The notes under the pieces were generated by a model. The model was not told the origin of the DNA and made no database searches. It saw nothing but the letters and a program-made list of their open reading frames with translations. The position numbers and the translations under genes are program-made. A stretch of 64,000 nucleotides of DNA from Butyrivibrio sp. (GTDB lineage Bacteria; Bacillota; Clostridia; Lachnospirales; Lachnospiraceae): positions 62,001 to 126,000 of the forward strand of contig JAKVKH010000001.1 of assembly GCA_022486625.1 (NCBI GenBank), read 5' to 3'. The stretch's first letter is position 1. The number at the start of each line of letters is the position of its first letter. Below, piece after piece: positions 16,792 to 25,580 of this stretch.

Positions 16792-18573
16792 ATGAAGATG
16801 ACAGTAAAAATGAAAATGATAATCCTGACAGTAGTTGTGATCGCGGTTACGATAGCATTAAGCTTAATCGGGTTTATGAATATTGTGAAGGATAATCAGA
16901 TTGCTGCAAATGAGCAGGAGCAGACACTGAGAGATGATTATGACAACATGATCAAGGATCAGGTCGGCAATGTGATTTCTCTGATTCAGACTTATTATGA
17001 TGAGTACCAGAACGGAACCTGCACATTGGATGAAGCAGAAAAAAATGCAGCGGACAGAGTCAGAGCACTCCGTTATGGGGATAATGGCTATTTCTGGATT
17101 GATACTTATGACGGAGTCAATGTGGTGCTTCTGGGGAAAGATACCGAGGGTACCAACAGACTGGATACGAAGGACAGTAATGGTTTTGCCATGGTAAAGG
17201 GCTTTATTGACGGGGCAAAGCAGAATCCGGCCGATGGTTTCTTTGAGGATTATTATTTTACCAAAGAGGGAGAAACAGAATATCAGCCAAAACGTTCTTA
17301 CACGAAGGTGTTTGACGGATTTCAGTGGGTAGTTGGCACCGGTAATTATACGGATGATATCGACAAGGAGGTTGCAGCTGTAAAGGCGGCACAGACGGCA
17401 TCCATGCGAAATTCCGTACTTAAGCTGGTAAGTGTTTCACTGATTTCCATTGTAATTGAAGTGATTCTTATGCTGCTCATCCTGATGGCGATTGACAGAT
17501 CACTGAAAAAGATGCAGAGCTTCTTTAAGGAGATCAGTAAGGGCAATCTGGCGGTACAGATGGATGAAAAACTTGCAAACGGCAAAGATGAATTCTCAAT
17601 GCTGGCAGCAGATGCCATTCGAATGAAAGATTCGCTGAAAAATCTTGTGGCACAGACCATTGACAATTCAAAGGATATTAACGGAAGTGTAACGGAAGTG
17701 AACAGCAGTGTATCACAGCTGACATCGGAACTGGAGAGCATTTCTGCTACAACGCAGGAGCTTGCAGCCAGCATGGAGGAAACGAGTGCATCGGCGCAGC
17801 TGGTACTTGAGTCTTCCGGACAGATCAGAAAAGCCTGCGAAGATATGGTGGATAAGGCAGCAGACGGAACGAAGGAATCAGAAGAGATCATTAGGCGTGT
17901 GAGCGGAGTGAAGACAGAACTGGGTGATATTCTGAAACACACGGAAGATGTAAAGAATGAGATCAGCAGTAAGATTGAAAAAGCGCTGAAGGATGTTACC
18001 GTAGTAGAGAAAATATCAGATCTGACAGATGCCATCATGGCGATTTCTTCACAGACAAATCTGTTGTCTCTGAATGCTTCGATTGAAGCGGCAAGAGCAG
18101 GAGAAGCAGGAAAGGGATTTGCTGTTGTGGCAACTGAAATCGGCAATCTTGCGAACCAGTCTCAGCAGACGGTCAAGGAGATTGAGAACATTACGGGAAG
18201 CGTAATGACAGCAGTAAAGAATCTGGCGGATAATGCCAATGCCATTCTGGAATTTGTACAGAATGATGTAACACAGGAACTGCAGATGTTTGATAATACA
18301 ACCAATGATTATATCAAGGATTCCGGATATTATAACGATCTGATCATGGATGTAAAAACTGTGGCGGATGAGCTGCTGCAGTCACTTGAAAATATCACAG
18401 AATCCATTAATGCGGTTTCTACTGCGGCAGAAGAAGGTGCAGAAGGAACAACAGATATCGCCACCAGAAATACACAGATGAATCAGTATTCACAGTCTGT
18501 GCTGGAGAAAGTGGACAAGACAAAGTCTGCGGCAGATACGCTGAATCAGGAAGTCAGTGTATTCAAGATCTGA
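16792..18573 (+). CDS. methyl-accepting chemotaxis protein with a single Cache sensor
   Basis: Transmembrane chemoreceptor of 593 residues. A membrane segment lies at about 8-30, and an extracellular sCache_2-type sensor at about 40-190 (signature [11 protein letters not shown]). A second membrane segment at about 205-230 leads to a HAMP-like linker and the signalling domain with its hairpin tip ([20 protein letters not shown]). It would signal to CheA through CheW; no che or flagellar gene lies in the window. GGAGG precedes the ATG at 16792 by 7 bases; the longer frame from 16747 starts inside the promoter. sCache_2 domains often bind small carboxylates, but the ligand here is unknown. It has its own promoter and terminator. 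Confidence 0.93.
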   Translation: MKMTVKMKMIILTVVVIAVTIALSLIGFMNIVKDNQIAANEQEQTLRDDYDNMIKDQVGNVISLIQTYYDEYQNGTCTLDEAEKNAADRVRALRYGDNGYFWIDTYDGVNVVLLGKDTEGTNRLDTKDSNGFAMVKGFIDGAKQNPADGFFEDYYFTKEGETEYQPKRSYTKVFDGFQWVVGTGNYTDDIDKEVAAVKAAQTASMRNSVLKLVSVSLISIVIEVILMLLILMAIDRSLKKMQSFFKEISKGNLAVQMDEKLANGKDEFSMLAADAIRMKDSLKNLVAQTIDNSKDINGSVTEVNSSVSQLTSELESISATTQELAASMEETSASAQLVLESSGQIRKACEDMVDKAADGTKESEEIIRRVSGVKTELGDILKHTEDVKNEISSKIEKALKDVTVVEKISDLTDAIMAISSQTNLLSLNASIEAARAGEAGKGFAVVATEIGNLANQSQQTVKEIENITGSVMTAVKNLADNANAILEFVQNDVTQELQMFDNTTNDYIKDSGYYNDLIMDVKTVADELLQSLENITESINAVSTAAEEGAEGTTDIATRNTQMNQYSQSVLEKVDKTKSAADTLNQEVSVFKI

Positions 18574-18598
18574 GTCAGGTTGATAAAAGAATGGAAAT

Positions 18599-18629
18599 AA
18601 AGGGGCTGGTAGAAATACCGGCCCCTTTT
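18599..18629 (+). terminator. terminator after the chemoreceptor gene
   Basis: AAAGGGGCTGGTA (18599-18611), GAAA loop, TACCGGCCCCTTT (18616-18628), then T. Confidence 0.85.
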
Positions 18630-18712
18630 GTGATAAACTGGTTTTGTCTGATTTTATGATATGAATAAATTTTATGAATACGGATATGACGGATTGGCAG
18701 GATATATATTTT

Positions 18713-19510
18713 ATGGTACAGGAAAACAGAAAAAGTGAAAATGGTAATGTACAGCTGTCTGCGCGTTTGCAGGCGGTTGCAGATCTGGTAAGTGAAGGCG
18801 GCAGAGTTGCAGATATCGGGACAGATCATGGATTTGTACCGATTTATCTGATCAGGAGCCAAAAAGCTTCTGCATGTATTGCCATGGATGTCAGAAAAGG
18901 TCCTCTGGAGCGTGCCGAGGCACATATCAGGGAAAATGGACTGGCAGATGTGATTAAAACCAGAATTTCAGACGGATTGTCTGCGTTGCACCCGAAAGAA
19001 GCAGATACAATCATCTGCGCCGGAATGGGAGGCAGGCTGATGCAGCGGATTCTTCAGGAAAAAGACCCGGCGGAACTCGGAATTCATGAGATGGTTCTGC
19101 AGCCGCAGTCGGAACTGATGGAATTTCGCAGGTATCTGAGAGAATGCGGGTATGTTTTTCTGGAGGAAGAGATGATTTCAGAAGAAGGAAAGTATTACCC
19201 GATGATGAAGGTGGAAATCATGCCGGAGAAGCAGTGTGATCCATATGGTGATTTTCCTGAGGAACTTGCCGGTGTGACAGGGTGCAGCAAAGAGGAAGCG
19301 CTGCGTGTCTGCGACCGGTTTGGAGCACTGCTGCTCCGGAAAAGAGTCTCCGCATTGTATCACTATCTGCTGCATGGTGATGAGGTCTGTGATACAATTC
19401 TGGCAAAACTGTGTGAACAGACGCATCCGGACAGATATGAAGAGCTTGCGATGGAAAAGGAAGATATACAGACGGCACTGGTCTGGTATGGAAACGGAGA
19501 AGTGCGGTGA
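18713..19510 (+). CDS. trmK: tRNA (adenine22-N1)-methyltransferase TrmK
   Basis: SAM-dependent enzyme that methylates A22 in the D loop of tRNAs. Class I methyltransferase fold: GGRVADIGTDHGF near residues 29-41 is the SAM loop, and ICAGMGG is the family's catalytic-region motif. I use the ATG at 18713, with GCAGGA about 9 bases before it, giving 265 residues and the usual short lead into QLSARLQ; an in-frame ATG at 18674 has no ribosome-binding site but cannot be excluded. The neighbour is the Nif3-like gene, the normal trmK partner in Firmicutes, whose longer possible start overlaps this stop. Confidence 0.92.
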   Translation: MVQENRKSENGNVQLSARLQAVADLVSEGGRVADIGTDHGFVPIYLIRSQKASACIAMDVRKGPLERAEAHIRENGLADVIKTRISDGLSALHPKEADTIICAGMGGRLMQRILQEKDPAELGIHEMVLQPQSELMEFRRYLRECGYVFLEEEMISEEGKYYPMMKVEIMPEKQCDPYGDFPEELAGVTGCSKEEALRVCDRFGALLLRKRVSALYHYLLHGDEVCDTILAKLCEQTHPDRYEELAMEKEDIQTALVWYGNGEVR

Positions 19511-19533
19511 GTATGCCGCAGGAAGGAAATACC

Positions 19534-20316
19534 ATGAAATGCAGTGAGATCATAGAACATCTGGAGCAGCTGTCACCGCCGTCCTTTGCGGAAGAATGGG
19601 ATAATGTCGGACTTCTTGCAGGACGCAGGGATAAGGAAGTACAGCGGATTTATATCGCACTGGACGCGACGGATGAAGTGGTGGATGATGCGGTCAGATG
19701 CGGTGCAGATATGCTGCTGACACATCATCCGCTTATTTTTCGTCCGATGAAAAAAATAACAGATGATGATTTTATCGGCAGAAGAATTGTGAGGCTGCTT
19801 CAGGCGGATATCAGTTACTATGCCATGCATACGAATTTTGATATTATGGGAATGGCAGATGCAGCTGCAGATGATATGAAGCTGGAGAACCGCGAAGTGC
19901 TGAGTGTTACCTATGAGGATGAGATCTCCCGTGAGGGCATTGGAAGAACCGGGATACTTCCCAGAAAAATGACACTGATGGAATGTGCGGAATATGTGAA
20001 AGGAGTGTTCAGAATCCCGGCAGTACGTGTATATGGGGATGAGGATACTGAAATCACACGGGTTGCAGTCTGCCCGGGATCTGGTAAATCCGTACTGGAA
20101 GATGCAGTAAAACTAAAGGCCGAAGTACTGATTACGGGGGATATAGATCATCATGAGGCACTGGATGCAATGGCACAGGGGCTTTCGATTATTGATGCGG
20201 GTCATTATGGAATTGAGAAGATATTTATTCCCTATATGCAGGATTATATCCGGAGAGAACTGCCTGTGCTTCAGATTTTTGCAGCAAGGGAAAAACAGCC
20301 ATATATGGACATCTGA
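19534..20316 (+). CDS. Nif3-like dinuclear metal centre protein
   Basis: A 260-residue Nif3/YqfO family protein, sometimes named GTP cyclohydrolase 1 type 2. Metal-binding motifs are visible: LLTHHPLIF, MHTNFD, and the C-terminal GHYGIEK. The length is that of the short form without the inserted PII-like domain found in Bacillus YqfO. AGGAAGGA before the ATG at 19534 decides the start over the GTG at 19507. Conserved pairing with trmK is known, but the reaction in the cell is not established. Confidence 0.9.
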   Translation: MKCSEIIEHLEQLSPPSFAEEWDNVGLLAGRRDKEVQRIYIALDATDEVVDDAVRCGADMLLTHHPLIFRPMKKITDDDFIGRRIVRLLQADISYYAMHTNFDIMGMADAAADDMKLENREVLSVTYEDEISREGIGRTGILPRKMTLMECAEYVKGVFRIPAVRVYGDEDTEITRVAVCPGSGKSVLEDAVKLKAEVLITGDIDHHEALDAMAQGLSIIDAGHYGIEKIFIPYMQDYIRRELPVLQIFAAREKQPYMDI

Positions 20317-20367
20317 GCATAATCGGATGGGCAGACGGGCCGTGATGACGGAAGGAGTATAAAAATC

Positions 20368-22026
20368 ATGCCAATAATAGTGATTAAAGGTGAAAAAAAA
20401 GAATATGTAAAAGGTACCACATTTGAACAGATTGCTGAAGAGTATCAGAAAGAGTATACAGACAGAATCGGACTGGTTATGTTTAATGGGAAAATCCGTG
20501 AGCTGATGAAGAAAGTGGAAAAGGACGGCGTATTGTCCTTTATCACCATGGGAGACAGCATCGGGCATCAGAGTTATGTCAGAACAGCCATTATGATGAT
20601 GATCAAGGCGGTGCATGATATATCAGATCCAAAACAGCCGGTGCTTCGTACCAAAGTGGAGTTTACAATCGGATATGGATATTTCTGTACAATTAAGGGA
20701 ATCAGACAGATTTCCCAGGATTTTGTAGATAAGCTGAATGCCAGAATGCAGGAAATGGCAGAGCAGGATCAGCCGATTTCAAAGCATGTCTATCCGATAG
20801 ACGATGCGACGGAGATTTTTCGTCGTCAGGGAATGGAGGACAAGGTAAAGCTGTTCAGATACCGTCGCAGCTCAGAGGTGAATGTATATCGGCTGGATGG
20901 ATTCTGCGATTATTTTTATGGCTATATGCTGCCGTCAACGTCTTATGTCCCATATTTCAGGGTGGAAAAATATAAGAGCGGTATTCTTCTGGTTCTTCCG
21001 CCACAGAACAGGTCTTCTGAAATTGTTCCGTTTGCGGCAAGGGATAAGCTGTTTGAACAGCTCATGCTCTCCAATGAGTGGGGAGATAAAATGGGAATTG
21101 ACAATGTCGGGGATCTGAACGATGAAATCTGCAAGGGCGGCATCAATGATCTGATACTGGTGCAGGAAGCACTTCAGGAACGCAGAATCGGGCAGATCGC
21201 AGAACATATCGATAACAGTCCGGATGTAAAATTTGTCATGATTGCAGGACCAAGTTCCTCCGGGAAAACAACGTTTTCTCACAGACTCTCCATTCAGTTG
21301 CGGACGTATGGACTTGTCCCGCATCCGATCAGTCTGGACAATTACTTTAAAAACAGAGAATTTACGCCGAGAGATGCTGAAGGAAATTATAATTTTGAAT
21401 GTCTGGAAGCACTTGATGTGGAACAGTTTAATCAGGATATGACAAAACTTCTGAATGGCGAAAAGGTCGAAATGCCGACCTTTAATTTCCTGACGGGAAA
21501 AAGAGAAATGAACGGAGATTATCTGCAGCTTGGAAAGGATGATGTGCTGGTCATTGAAGGAATTCATGGATTGAATGATAAGATGTCCTATTCACTTCCG
21601 TCCAGTTCCAAATTCAGAATTTATATCAGCGCGCTGACTACGCTGAATATAGATGCACATAACCGGATTTCCACAACAGATGAGCGGCTGCTTCGCAGAA
21701 TTGTCAGGGATGCCAGAACCAGAGGCGCAACAGCGAAACATACAATCGGAATGTGGGGATCTGTGCGGGCAGGGGAGGAACAGAATATCTTTCCGTTTCA
21801 GGAAAGCGCAGATGAAATGTTCAATTCTGCGCAGATTTATGAGCTGGCTGTGCTCAAGCAGTATGCAGAACCGCTCCTGTTCAGAATTGAAAAGGATGAA
21901 CCGGAATATTATGAGGCAAAGCGTCTTCTGAAGTTTCTTGATTATTTTATCGGGGTGGATTCCACACAGCTGCCGCATAATTCCATCTGCAGAGAATTTG
22001 TGGGAGGAAGCTGCTTTAACGTGTAA
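20368..22026 (+). CDS. nucleoside kinase with N-terminal TGS and threonyl-tRNA-synthetase-like domains
   Basis: A 552-residue protein in three parts. A TGS domain (first about 65 residues, PIIVIKGEKKEYVKGTTFEQ) is followed by a region resembling the second additional domain of threonyl-tRNA synthetase (about 70-230). A C-terminal uridine-kinase-like P-loop NTPase carries Walker A GPSSSGKT at about 294-301. Such fusions are annotated as nucleoside (uridine-type) kinases in Clostridia and Thermotogae. They phosphorylate nucleosides in salvage. GGAAGGAG precedes the ATG. It lies 51 bases after the Nif3-like gene. The role of the tRNA-synthetase-like part is unknown. Confidence 0.85.
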   Translation: MPIIVIKGEKKEYVKGTTFEQIAEEYQKEYTDRIGLVMFNGKIRELMKKVEKDGVLSFITMGDSIGHQSYVRTAIMMMIKAVHDISDPKQPVLRTKVEFTIGYGYFCTIKGIRQISQDFVDKLNARMQEMAEQDQPISKHVYPIDDATEIFRRQGMEDKVKLFRYRRSSEVNVYRLDGFCDYFYGYMLPSTSYVPYFRVEKYKSGILLVLPPQNRSSEIVPFAARDKLFEQLMLSNEWGDKMGIDNVGDLNDEICKGGINDLILVQEALQERRIGQIAEHIDNSPDVKFVMIAGPSSSGKTTFSHRLSIQLRTYGLVPHPISLDNYFKNREFTPRDAEGNYNFECLEALDVEQFNQDMTKLLNGEKVEMPTFNFLTGKREMNGDYLQLGKDDVLVIEGIHGLNDKMSYSLPSSSKFRIYISALTTLNIDAHNRISTTDERLLRRIVRDARTRGATAKHTIGMWGSVRAGEEQNIFPFQESADEMFNSAQIYELAVLKQYAEPLLFRIEKDEPEYYEAKRLLKFLDYFIGVDSTQLPHNSICREFVGGSCFNV

Positions 22027-22029
22027 GAC

Positions 22030-22058
22030 TTGACAAGCGATTCAAAAACGTTTAGATT
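22030..22058 (+). promoter_or_regulatory. promoter of RNase P RNA
   Basis: TTGACA (22030-22035), 17-base spacer, TAGATT (22053-22058), beginning 4 bases after the kinase stop and ending 6 bases before the mapped RNA start. Confidence 0.75.
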
Positions 22059-22064
22059 GACATA

Positions 22065-22500
22065 GGTATGAGCAGGCCAGATGATCGCGGCTGCAGGTCC
22101 CGAAAGGGCGCAGGTGAGGAAAGTCCGGGCTTCACAGGGCAGGATGCCGGATAACGTCCGGCGGAGGTAACTCCCGGGATAGTGCAACAGAAATATACCG
22201 CCAGCAGTTCTTTCCGGCTTGCCGGAAAGCGTTGCAGGAGCATGTGGTTTACCACATGCTTTATAGCGGATCCGGCTTGCCGGATCTCTGCTATTGGTAA
22301 GGGTGGAAAGGCAGTGTAAGAGACTACCGTGTCTGTGGTAACACAGGCAGCCATGTAAACCCCATTCGAAGCAAGACCGAATAGAAAGCCATGAACCGGC
22401 CCGGTTCGCTTTCAGGTGGGTCGCTTGAAACTGTCGGCAACGGCAGTTCTAGATAGATGATCATTCTCGACATAACCCGGCTTACAGGTCTGCTCATGCT
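22065..22500 (+). ncRNA. rnpB: RNase P RNA, bacterial type A
   Basis: Catalytic RNA that cuts 5' leaders from pre-tRNAs. The conserved core is plain: GAGGAAAGTCCGGGCTTC near the 5' end, GAAATATACCGCC, GGGTGGAAAGGCAGTG, AACCCCATTCGAAGCAAGACC, and the 3' AGATAGATGATCATTC and ACATAACCCGGCTTACAG blocks. Helix P1 pairs ATGAGCAGGCC (from 22068) with GGTCTGCTCAT (to 22497). Three hairpins in the variable region are TTCCGGCTTGCCGGAA, AGCATGTGG/CCACATGCT and GATCCGGCTTGCCGGATC. The first and third share the 14-base core TCCGGCTTGCCGGA. The ends are good to a few bases. Confidence 0.96.
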
Positions 22501-22508
22501 ATAAAAAT

Positions 22509-23387
22509 ATGAAAAAACTGAAATTGATAATGGAAAACCATAAAATAAAATCCCCGCGGAAAACGGTGACAGGTATCATAATATCCCTGGCAGTAATTCT
22601 GGCGGGGATTTTGTTATGCCCTGGAGAAAAAGTGACAGCGCCGGATTCCGGGTACAAATTCACCTGTATGGTGAAACAGAATCTTTTTACGACAGAAAAG
22701 ACTCAGGCGGAAAATACTTCAGAAGCATTTGAGAAAATACGGCCCAGTGTGGTACAGATTCATGTGGGAAGTACTTATGGTGGCGGGAGCATTCTGAAGA
22801 TTGACAGCAATCGTATTCTGATTGTATCCAATCGCCATGTACTGGAAAATTTTGCAGCACAGGCGCAGCAGGATGTAAACAGTAATTATGTGACTTTTTT
22901 TGACGGAGAGGCAGCCAGAGTTCAGCTGGTGGGACTTTCGGATCACTATGACGCCGGACTTGTCAGTGTTCCGGTATCGGAACTGACGGCTGCGCAGCTG
23001 TGCAGCCTCAGAAGTGTGCGTCAGGACAGTCAGGCATATGAAAATACAGCCTCCGGGACGACCATATTCAGTGTACATTCACAGGATATCATCAGAAAAG
23101 GTCCGGATGATGACAATTTTTCGCTGAATGGAAAAGAGTCCGGAATTGCAGATCAGTCATATATTGGCGTGATTTCGCAGAAAGATGCATACATTGAAGA
23201 TCTCGGACAGAATATGATGTACTGTATGTGCTATGCAGAAGCAGGGATGTCCGGGAGCGGAATGTTCGATGGGCATGGAAATCTGATCGGTATGGTAACC
23301 GGAGGTACAGCGCAGAATGAGATGGTGAGTATATCTCTTCCGGATCTTCAGAAGGCCATTACAGAGATTGAAGAAAAAAAATCTTGA
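22509..23387 (+). CDS. membrane-anchored trypsin-like serine protease
   Basis: A 292-residue protein with one N-terminal membrane segment (about residues 20-38, GIIISLAVILAGILL) and an extracytoplasmic S1-type protease domain. The apparent triad is His110 (VSNRHVLEN), Asp148 (DHYDAGLVSV) and Ser248 (AGMSGSGMF). There is no PDZ domain, so it is not a complete HtrA/DegP. No Shine-Dalgarno precedes the ATG at 22509, only 9 bases after RNase P RNA; an in-frame ATG at 22530 is equally unmarked. The next genes encode a membrane-anchored coiled coil and a Cys/His-rich surface domain, so the protease may process a cell-surface assembly. That is inference. Confidence 0.78.
   Translation: MKKLKLIMENHKIKSPRKTVTGIIISLAVILAGILLCPGEKVTAPDSGYKFTCMVKQNLFTTEKTQAENTSEAFEKIRPSVVQIHVGSTYGGGSILKIDSNRILIVSNRHVLENFAAQAQQDVNSNYVTFFDGEAARVQLVGLSDHYDAGLVSVPVSELTAAQLCSLRSVRQDSQAYENTASGTTIFSVHSQDIIRKGPDDDNFSLNGKESGIADQSYIGVISQKDAYIEDLGQNMMYCMCYAEAGMSGSGMFDGHGNLIGMVTGGTAQNEMVSISLPDLQKAITEIEEKKS
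22547..22612 (+). terminator. possible terminator of RNase P RNA, inside the protease gene
   Basis: AAAATCCCCGC (22547-22557) is perfectly complementary to GCGGGGATTTT (22602-22612), followed by GTT. The 44-base loop holds a small CAGG/CCTG hairpin. It lies 47 bases after rnpB but within codons 13-35 of the protease gene. The long loop makes termination uncertain. Confidence 0.3.
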
Positions 23388-23412
23388 CAGAAAATACATG
23401 ATCGTATATCCT
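23384..23412 (+). promoter_or_regulatory. candidate promoter of the coiled-coil surface protein gene
   Basis: TTGACA (23384-23389, overlapping the protease stop), 17-base spacer, TATCCT (23407-23412). It would give a leader of about 190 bases. Confidence 0.5.
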
Positions 23413-23531
23413 GATATTCGCGTCGGCATTCCGCTGATGCATTACAGAAGTTCATTCTGTAAACATTCCATTTAAACAGATGACCCGGATACAACAGAAA
23501 ATGATGAAGGCGAAGAGTGTGAGGAGTTTTT

Positions 23532-23573
23532 ATGACTTTTTACAGAGGATCTGTGACGGAGCACAGACCTTAA
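23532..23573 (+). promoter_or_regulatory. possible 13-codon leader peptide ahead of the surface protein
   Basis: GAGGAG (from about 23520) precedes an ATG at 23532 opening MTFYRGSVTEHRP and a stop. A small hairpin TCTGTG/CACAGA lies within it. The rest of 23413-23610 shows nothing else. Confidence 0.25.
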
Positions 23574-23610
23574 TGAGGTACTTTGCCCCAGAGCTCCGTA
23601 TGGAGGAAAA

Positions 23611-24543
23611 ATGAGACATACCAATCAGACGGTTTCGCTCAGAGACCTGGTGAAAAAAATGAAGCATCACAGTACCAGAACAATTTTATTGACAGCAATA
23701 ATTACCCTCCTGCTCAGTGCAGGCCTGATCTATCTTATGTTTCCGACACAGGATGTGAAGGCAGAAGAAGAGAAGCCTGTCAGCACCGCTGTGATTCCGC
23801 AGCAGACGGATATGGCAGATCAGCTGAAGGAGATTATGACGTACCTGAAAAAACTGGATGTACAGGTGAATACCAATCAGAAAGGACTGGAAGAAATCCG
23901 GAAAATACAGGAAGATACGGAAAAAAATGGGGAGAAAACAGCAGAACAGAAAGCAGCAGAGCGAGAGATCAGTGAGCTTGGAACTTCCATGACAACACTT
24001 CAGGATCAGATTACACAGACCGGCACGCAGATTACAGCGCTGCAGTCACTGCTGGAAAGTGGGCAGAAGGAAAATCAGGATAAGCTCAATCAGAAATTCA
24101 CGGAGATTACAGATGCATTGATGAAGATCAGTCAGAATTATTCTGATACACAGACCAAAACGGAAATGCTCATTAAGGATATGGAAGGAAGCTCAGATGC
24201 ACGGCATGAGGAAACACTTCGGCAGCTGAAGGAAATGCAGACAGGACTCGAAAGCGTTGATACAAGAAATCTTACAGATATGACGGCAAGGCTTAAGGAG
24301 ATGGAGAGCAGCTGGCAGAAGCAGATGGCTGATCTGGCGGGGGAAGTGAACGGAAATATTACAGATCTGAACCAGAAGATCAGCAGTCAGATGGAAGACA
24401 TGAATATGACCATCAGCAATCAGTATTCAGAACTGCTGCGTCAGTCGGGAGGTAAAGATGATGAAATTCTGGGCAGAATTTCGGAAATGAATCAGACGGT
24501 AAACAGCCGTATGGATCAGGTTTTTCAGCGTGTGAGTGATTGA
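23611..24543 (+). CDS. membrane-anchored coiled-coil protein, ends at an in-frame UGA
   Basis: A 310-residue product. A short basic cytosolic lead and one membrane segment (about 24-45, ILLTAIITLLLSAGLIYLMF) are followed by a long extracytoplasmic heptad-rich coiled coil (about 60-305), full of Gln, Asn, Thr and Glu. GGAGG precedes the ATG. The stop is a single TGA at 24541, and the same frame continues at once into a segment of a type that normally follows such stalks (see next entry). This may therefore be the N-terminal half of a broken or recoded gene. The function is unknown; it resembles a surface stalk or fibre. Confidence 0.72.
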   Translation: MRHTNQTVSLRDLVKKMKHHSTRTILLTAIITLLLSAGLIYLMFPTQDVKAEEEKPVSTAVIPQQTDMADQLKEIMTYLKKLDVQVNTNQKGLEEIRKIQEDTEKNGEKTAEQKAAEREISELGTSMTTLQDQITQTGTQITALQSLLESGQKENQDKLNQKFTEITDALMKISQNYSDTQTKTEMLIKDMEGSSDARHEETLRQLKEMQTGLESVDTRNLTDMTARLKEMESSWQKQMADLAGEVNGNITDLNQKISSQMEDMNMTISNQYSELLRQSGGKDDEILGRISEMNQTVNSRMDQVFQRVSD

Positions 24544-24552
24544 AAGCAGCTT

Positions 24553-25485
24553 TTGGCATCCGCATTACTCACAAAAGGCGTTAATATCAATAAGGATGCC
24601 ACATTTATTCAGTTTGCAGAAGCAATCAGAAATACTCCGCAGCAACTTGTGATTGGTGTGGAGAAGCTTCCCGGAACTGTCAGCTATGAATATCATCATC
24701 ATACCGATAAAGACGGGAAATTAAAAGGATCAGAGCAGGTCGGAGCAAATGAAAAAGGCGGCTGCTACACGGTTCCGGTATATCATGTTCATATGGGAGA
24801 TCCGTATCATGGTGGCGGCTGTTACAGTATTCCCAGATATCATCAGCATAGTGGGAGCTGTTATGCATCGGTTTCTTATGATACCAGCACGGATCATGTT
24901 TTGTATGACCTTGACCGTGAGAACGGCGAATTGTTTCATATGTACCGTTGTGATGTATGCGGAAGTGAGTTTAAAAGTACAAATGGAGGCCATAAGCATT
25001 ACGAAACCCATCTCGTATGTGGCAGAAATGGAGGTACGGTGGAAGGATATGTTACGGGCTGCGGAATGACAACCGACACTGTTACGGGGTATCGTCCCGG
25101 ATGTGGGCTTTCAGAAGGACAGATCGTTGCTGCTTATATTGTCTACGAGGGCGGATCAGACAAGGATACGTCGCAGATGCAGGAACTCAGGACATCTCAG
25201 ATGTATACGGAAGAAAACCTGCCCGGGACAGGCCTGGAGGAAAGTAAAGCAGTAGTGCAGGCTGAAGGAATTTCGTATGGGGGAGTGCTTCCGGAAACAG
25301 AAAAATTACCGGAAAAATCGGCCAATTCTGATGCGCAGGATAATACGGAAAGTGTACCGGAACAGGAAAATACAGAAAATTCATCTTTTTCAGAAAATTT
25401 TCAGAATAATGCGGAGGTAAAAAACACAGATGAAGAGCAGCCGGATCATGCACCGGAAGCTGAAGCAGAGGAACAGCAGAATTGA
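24553..25485 (+). CDS. Cys/His-rich surface domain, likely C-terminal half of the preceding gene
   Basis: Reads in the same frame as the preceding gene, separated only by TGA at 24541. The text directly after the stop (KQLLASALLTKGVNINKDATF) matches a short repeat type found in fibre and tail-like proteins. Next come modules with GGCYTVPVYHVH and GGCYSIPRYHQH, a CDVCG pair, and further CG pairs (LVCG, GCGM, GCGL), likely metal-binding or disulphide-linked. The end is an acidic Glu/Asn-rich tail. The only start near the stop is a TTG at 24553 without a good ribosome-binding site, so it is probably not translated by itself. It is either a pseudogene half or a UGA readthrough product. Confidence 0.6.
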   Translation: MASALLTKGVNINKDATFIQFAEAIRNTPQQLVIGVEKLPGTVSYEYHHHTDKDGKLKGSEQVGANEKGGCYTVPVYHVHMGDPYHGGGCYSIPRYHQHSGSCYASVSYDTSTDHVLYDLDRENGELFHMYRCDVCGSEFKSTNGGHKHYETHLVCGRNGGTVEGYVTGCGMTTDTVTGYRPGCGLSEGQIVAAYIVYEGGSDKDTSQMQELRTSQMYTEENLPGTGLEESKAVVQAEGISYGGVLPETEKLPEKSANSDAQDNTESVPEQENTENSSFSENFQNNAEVKNTDEEQPDHAPEAEAEEQQN

Positions 25486-25508
25486 AAATCCGCATGGATG
25501 CTGTTTTC

Positions 25509-25538
25509 TTGACAAGGTTTTAACAGTGGCGATACAAT
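25509..25538 (+). promoter_or_regulatory. promoter of the CobW-type GTPase gene
   Basis: TTGACA (25509-25514), 18-base spacer, TACAAT (25533-25538). No Zur-type palindrome was found next to it. Confidence 0.7.
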
Positions 25539-25580
25539 AGAGTTCGTTGTAATGGGTAATTGTGACAGATAGGAGAAGAA

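Noticed and set aside
24541..24543. UGA as a selenocysteine codon
   Set aside because: No SECIS-like hairpin directly after it, and the surrounding residues do not resemble any selenoprotein redox motif.
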